Assembly: GCA_015680685.1 (NCBI GenBank) | Contig: MNCI01023539.1 | Coordinates: 756,948-820,947, forward strand | Reading direction: 5' to 3' | DNA: 64,000 nt | From: Gnetum montanum | Taxonomy: Eukaryota > Streptophyta > Gnetopsida > Gnetales > Gnetaceae | Part shown: in pieces, positions 59,818-64,000 of the stretch | Position numbering within the stretch: position 1 is the first letter of the stretch | Layout: each line of letters begins with the position of its first letter | Program-made: the position numbers and the translations under genes | Notes under the pieces: model-generated | The model's database searches: none | What the model was told of the DNA's origin: nothing | The model's input: only the letters and a program-made list of their open reading frames with translations

Positions 59818-59880
59818 ATGGCATGGTTCCCATTCAATAATTGAAAAAAAAACAATAATGGGAATTTAAAGCACACCCCT
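59818..59880 (+). ncRNA. Conserved stem-loop, element F copy
   Basis: GGTTCCCATT pairs with AATGGGAATTT. The outer arms GCATGG and GCACACC pair only partly here. The loop is A-rich, as in the other copies. Confidence 0.6.
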
Positions 59881-61374
59881 TAGACACAATAATGTGCTAC
59901 AAGCACTAGTCATGGAGCTAGAAAGACATGTTACCCATGCTTAAAGACTCCCCTCTAACTAAGGCCCTTCCTTCCTTCTTCTCTTTTCTTCTCCTTTTGG
60001 AGTGATGATTGTTCTTTGTGGTGGTTTTGGACTCATGATGGTCAACAAAAAGGAACACATCAATGTAAGGACACTGTTAATGGTATGGACTTGGTCTGAA
60101 ATTTGGATAGATAGTTATGATGATTATTTAAATCACACTTGACACAAGAACCTATTTCAGACATGGTAAAGCACCTTACATCCCCATCTCTGCAATCCCT
60201 ACTTATTCCATTATTCACCTCATTGTTGCATGTGATTATGAGCCTAATGGTTTTGTGTAGTATGGTACAACATCCCAACCAAGGTAGTTGTGTGTTGTTT
60301 GAAACAAAGACATGATCTACATTTAACTTCTAGGTTACCCACAAACATCTCTAGAAGTCATTATGCAAAGGAACTATGGCAAGAGCCTTCTTTGGGGAGA
60401 ACCCATTTGCATAACTTTTGTTGATCATGGCTTTGAACTAACCTTCACATCTTCTAGAACATCAGTGATGGTTTCTCTAAATTTATGCATGATTTTGGGA
60501 CTACTTCTCACTAGTTTCAATTAATTTTTCCTACTTTTCTATTTCCATATTCTTCAAATTTAAAATTTCTTGATCATCTTGTGAATTAGACCTTTGGTTT
60601 TCATTCTTCAAAAATTTGTGCACTTTTGGAGTTACGCTTACTAGTCATGGGGGCTAGGAATGTCTGCTTTGAAATTTTTCTAACATCCAATTTTTGAACA
60701 TTTTGGTAACTAATACTAATTGACCAAAATAAGGTAAACAACTTGATGATTTTAGTTACCTCATAGCTTTGGGCATAGTACGCTATCATCACCTTGTACT
60801 TAAATGCAAAGTAAGGGATCTGAAAAAGGTTAATTATTAAGGACAATTTACCAAAACTAATGTTGATCCTTTGGTGACTACAAGTGATGCTAAAATAAAC
60901 ACCTAAGGAAGAAGGTATTTTGCTAGGCATGAAAACAAATCCAAGAGAGGAACAACAGAGGATATGCCCATGGACAAATAGTAGCACATACAGGATAATA
61001 GCTCAAACATCACATGATTGCTTGATCCATGGAATGGTAAGAAGAATTTAGCCCATCCTTCAAGAACGTTTTGCATAACCAAATAAGCATCAACATAACA
61101 ATCAGGGTTGGAAGTCTACCACCGCTAGCAGCAACAAGAAGAATCACCTTCAATGGTTTTTTGAAAACCTTTGCAAATTTTGCAAACTTCAATGTTTGTC
61201 CTATCCTTTTGTTATTTTGTCTACATCGACCCAAATAAAATATTGTAATGTAGCACTTAGAGTCAATTAGTAGTTAGAGTCAGTCAATAATCTCATACCT
61301 TCCTAATATTTTGTAAAGAACTTGTTCCTTCTTTTGTTCACTTGAGAACGAGTTTTCATTCAATCATGGGGGTA

Positions 61375-62298
61375 TGATAAATCATGTTTTTCAAAGGCTA
61401 GAATATTGGGTATCTGATATCAAATATTCGATATTGAGGATCCAATATATCTGATATTAGGGATTTGATATCTTAGCCCCGATATCATAGCCAATGCTAC
61501 GACATCATATATCCGATATCATAGGATCCATGCCTTCCTATAACAACAACACTTGAATGCATGATTCATCCCATTCTTTTATCAATAAAGTAGCCAAACT
61601 CTTGTAGTTTTACTCCGTAGTCTTAGAGAATAGTTAGTGAGTGCCTATAGTGTGGATCTAAGTTAGTTGTACAGTATCTTATTCAAATGGCATTATACAT
61701 TGACACATTCCATGAATGGAAATAAGATTGAGATTGATTCTTATTCATTGCAGCACTTTGACTTAGATTAAATTTACTTTTAATGCAATTTATATTTCAT
61801 GTACCTAGTTAATATTTACATTTCCATGTACATTGATAAACTGGCAGAATGAGCGCAACAAGTTTCAAGTATAAACACATATTCACTTGGTAATCCCAAT
61901 ATTGGTATTTCTTGGTTCACCCAGTAGCGTAGCGCTTGGTAATCCTAGTAGTGGATACATGGGCTCAGTATGTGTATGACAAGCTAAAAACAAACACTCA
62001 TCACTCATAGGCTAGTTTAGGCTTTAACTTTCATTGTTAATTAGATTAAATAATTAATTTCTCTATTATCGTTAAGAGTAGCATAAAAGCCAAAACAACG
62101 TCAACCATCATATGCCTCACCTTGGACTAAATCATATGTGACAAAGCTACCACTAGTCCAAGTAGGAAGACAACGTCTTACGATCAATGCTTAACAATTT
62201 CGATGCCACAACTAGTTCCATCCATGAAATTTGACTGGATTGCACGTGAATGCTTGTGATTCATATGGTTGGGCGTAGGGACTACTCACCATTCATCA
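61375..62298 (+). repeat. 3' LTR of element F
   Basis: It begins TGATAAATCATG and ends CATTCATCA. U3 GATATC-type repeats (61401-61527) are more numerous than in the 5' LTR. The 49-bp unit occurs one and a half times (61887-61954). The TATA box equivalent has decayed to CTATAACAAC. Confidence 0.95.
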
Positions 62299-62890
62299 AT
62301 TAGGTATCTTCTTATTTAGTGGTTGCTATGTATAGATATTTTTGCACACATATTTTTCACATGAACTAAATGCTATGATATTTCTTTGTCTTATTGTTCA
62401 AGCTCTCTGCATGCAATTACATTCTATATTCTTGAACACAATGCATGGAACTTTCTTCTTCTCTATCTATCCATGTTCATTTTGCTTGAAGATATCTAAG
62501 GATAGGTCTCTGATTTTAAGCTTAGCATTAATGATGCTTAGTCAAGCTCTTCGCATGATGATGAGAAACTTCTCTTTATAGTTGTCTACATGGATTACTA
62601 GAAACTCCATTGGGTAGGACCACCTACTGATGGTGGTCATAATGTTCTTCATTTATTCCAAGGGAACAATGATGAGCTAATTTGTAAGCTCCAACTTGAT
62701 GTTATGCTTTTTGAGTGGTAGTAGGTTCTATGCTTTTTACATCTCTTAGGATGTCAAATTAACTATGAAATGTAAGTCTAACAAAGCCTAACATGGTGCA
62801 TTTTCTACAATGTATAAGTAAATGAGAAGGCTTTCAAGATCTATTCTTTTCAAAAGAGGGAGGAGTGTACAAGACATGCTTGGTGGCTAA
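62299..62890 (-). pseudogene. pol: Element GH protease part of pol, upstream of the F insertion
   Basis: The plus strand matches the protease regions of D (37900-38350) and E (45490-46030) in order: ACAATGCATGGAACTTTCTT, then TCTAAGGATAGGTCTCTGAT and TGCTTAGTCAAGCTCTTCGC, where sense orientation gives the LSLKIS and MRRAWLSI-type motifs. The DLG block is degraded near 62770. It ends at about 62890, beyond which gag is not found. Confidence 0.75.
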
Positions 62891-62917
62891 AGAATAATCT
62901 CAAAAGGAAGGTATTGA

Positions 62918-63680
62918 TTATGAAGTTTTTTCACTAGTGTTTAAACTAACCTCTAGAAGATGCCCTTTTTTTCATTTATGACTACTTTAGATCTAAACTA
63001 ACCTCTATAAGATTTTTTTTGTCAATTTTGACTTCTTTAGATCTTGAACTTTAATAAATAGATGTCAAGCTTGCTTTTCTTGATGGATATATTGATGAAG
63101 AAATCTACATGTATAAGCTTGAAGGTTATATGGTTAAAGGCAAAGAAAATATGGTATGCCACTTACTAAAATCCTTGTGTAGGTTAAAACAAAGACTATA
63201 AGTGTAGCATAGATAGCCTCAATCCTTGAATTATTTGGCTTATGATGAGTGAATTTCTTGATTTGCATTGGGGCAACTAAATTCATCTTTTTCTATTGTT
63301 TTTCTTTTAAAAAATATTTATAAATTTAACCTCAAGATGTAGCATCTCTTCAAATTCACAAATCTTTGGACCCAATGTCCAAATTGATGTAAAAACTAGT
63401 TAGTACAACTAACCAAATAGACCTTTAATGATCCTTGTATATACCCCACAAAACCTACTCAAGCCTTTTTAATATTGCTATTGTAGGTAGCTAATATGTC
63501 AATGGTAAGAAATAACATGCAAGAGATCTCATTTTAAGATCAAAAATCTCAATGCACCTAAGAAAATTTTGGGCATGGAAATTAAACAAGATTAAAAAGG
63601 TAAGATATTATAGCTAATTCAATTTGCATATGTTAAGAAGGGACTTAAAAATTTTAAAAAATTTTAATATCCACAACTTA
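62918..63680 (+). pseudogene. pol: Ty1/copia reverse transcriptase relic
   Basis: EVFSLVFKLTS at about 62918 corresponds to the copia EVFSPVVKLTT motif. A frame at 63058-63201 reads IDVKLAFLDGYIDEEIYMYK then LEGYMVKGKENMVCHLLKSL, the copia DVKTAFL..DL.EEIYM..PEGF block. Near 63550-63600 APKKILGMEI corresponds to the L.AAKKILGMEI motif that follows the copia YVDD site, while YVDD itself is lost. A 52-bp tandem duplication (62943-63044) breaks the frame. This is a different superfamily from every other element in the window. Confidence 0.8.
62943..63044 (+). repeat. About 52-bp tandem duplication in the copia relic
   Basis: Two units start AAACTAACCTCTA and end TTTAGATCT. The second has decayed and has a T run in place of part of the first. 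Confidence 0.75.
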
Positions 63681-64000
63681 AAAGTGTTGGAATATAGTAA
63701 TGCTAACAATATCAGCTACTAGACTTTCCTATAAGATTCTAGTAATTGGAAAATAATTCTAGATTCAATGATCTTAGGTTAACTCGAAAACAACCACATG
63801 TATAAATTAGGATCAAGTTTAATGTAATTGACCATTTGGGTGTTTTGCCCCACTTTGTTAGGGGCTCAAACTTACTTATTATAACAAAGAAACATGAATA
63901 ACAAAATATGAATGCTTAAATGGATGCTAAATATTACCCAAAAAAAAAAGGATAAATTCTATAGTTCACGTGTCAAGAAAAGATTTGGAATGGCTCTTAT
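63681..64000. other. AT-rich end of the window, probably copia-derived
   Basis: A stretch at 63830-63880 may continue the copia frame, but no motif is certain. No LTR end was found before the window closes. Confidence 0.4.

Larger units (their letters stand above)
59191..61374 (+). other. 3' spacer, tail and polypurine tract of element F
   Basis: In order: a T-rich tract (59230-59350), a CATCCATCCATC block (59505-59520), a 52-bp tandem duplication (59548-59651), the stem-loop (59818-59880), a block AAGAGCCTTCTTTGGGGAG (about 60380), unrecognised sequence at 60430-61250, the shared GTCAATAATCTCATACCTTCC segment (about 61282) and the polypurine tract ATCATGGGGGTA. ORF3 is absent. The short frames at 60601-61234 have no recognised domain. 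Confidence 0.7.
55652..62303 (+). mobile_element. Element F: gag-only (non-autonomous) Athila-like LTR element
   Basis: LTRs lie at 55657-56576 and 61375-62298, with identical 5-bp target duplications ATTAG (55652-55656 and 62299-62303). Inside are a primer site, a gag frame with a novel tail, the shared 3' spacer and a polypurine tract. No enzyme domain is present. It interrupts the pol of element GH. Its frame is the least frameshifted in the window and its boundaries are the cleanest. Confidence 0.95.
21398..62890 (-). mobile_element. Outer element GH: minus-strand Athila-like element split by four later insertions
   Basis: The pieces in sense order are: protease part (62890-62299), [F], linker/RT/RNase H/integrase (55656-52572), ORF3 N-terminal part (52250-50692), [J and E with D], ORF3 C-terminal part (29990-29650, [B], 23310-22600), polypurine tract and 3' LTR (22281-21398). 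Pieces on both sides of each insertion fit the same order as element A. About 115 codons of ORF3 appear lost at the E/J junction. Gag and the 5' LTR are missing beyond 62890. That the pieces belong to one element is inferred from order and orientation. Confidence 0.7.

Noticed and set aside
60601-61234. Two minus-strand frames (128 and 74 codons) in the element F spacer
   Set aside because: No domain or homology was seen, orientation is opposite to the element, and length is within chance for AT-rich DNA with few stops on that strand.
1-64000. CRISPR array, prokaryotic operon or host protein-coding gene
   Set aside because: No regularly spaced repeats, ribosome binding sites or intact long frames occur. 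All recognised coding sequence is retroelement-derived.

Overview
This window reads as plant nuclear DNA made almost wholly of decayed, nested LTR retrotransposons. I found no intact host gene, no rRNA and no CRISPR. The window is AT-rich. Nearly every reading frame is broken by TAA, TAG or TGA codons at former CAA, CAG, CGA or TGG sites, which fits long decay of methylated cytosines. A gene-free 64 kb nest of old elements suggests a seed plant with a very large genome, plausibly a gymnosperm, but the species cannot be named from this sequence. The dominant family is Ty3/gypsy and Athila-like. Its traits are a DLG-type protease, a FLDGYSGY-type reverse transcriptase, the polyprotein order gag-PR-RT-RNaseH-INT, an extra ORF after pol, LTRs ending TGATGAG...CTCATCA, and a primer-binding site matching the 3' end of tRNA-Asp.

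Layout. 1-5103: an LTR end, LINE relics and a tRNA-like SINE relic in AT-rich DNA. 5104-19099: element A (+), with gag, pol and a third ORF, both LTRs, and identical 5-bp target duplications (CCTAC). 19100-21397: unclassified DNA with a second tRNA-like relic and an LTR fragment. 21398-62890: one outer minus-strand element (GH) split by later insertions. Its 3' LTR and the C-terminal half of ORF3 lie at 21398-29990. The N-terminal part of ORF3 and pol lie at 50692-55656 and 62299-62890. Inserted into GH are B (23311-29649, minus, gag only), E (29991-49528, minus, gag-pol) which itself carries D (32084-41921, minus, gag-pol), an unclassified element J (49529-50691), and F (55657-62298, plus, gag only). 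62918-63680 is a Ty1/copia RT relic.

How the parts relate. A and GH carry gag/pol and ORF3. D and E carry gag/pol but only the start of the ORF3 exon region. B and F have lost pol and ORF3 but share a gag with the same novel tail. They look like members of a gag-only, non-autonomous partner family that uses the same LTR ends, primer site and polypurine tract as the autonomous elements. A, B, D, E and F also share a long 3' spacer containing a T-rich tract and a stem-loop whose two arms change together between copies. The gag-only family and the structured spacer are the main candidates for an undescribed system.

Limits: all homology calls are by eye from remembered family motifs. Boundaries of decayed domains are approximate. 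Two single-base N gaps at 31980 and 32083 bound a segment that appears inverted by assembly.
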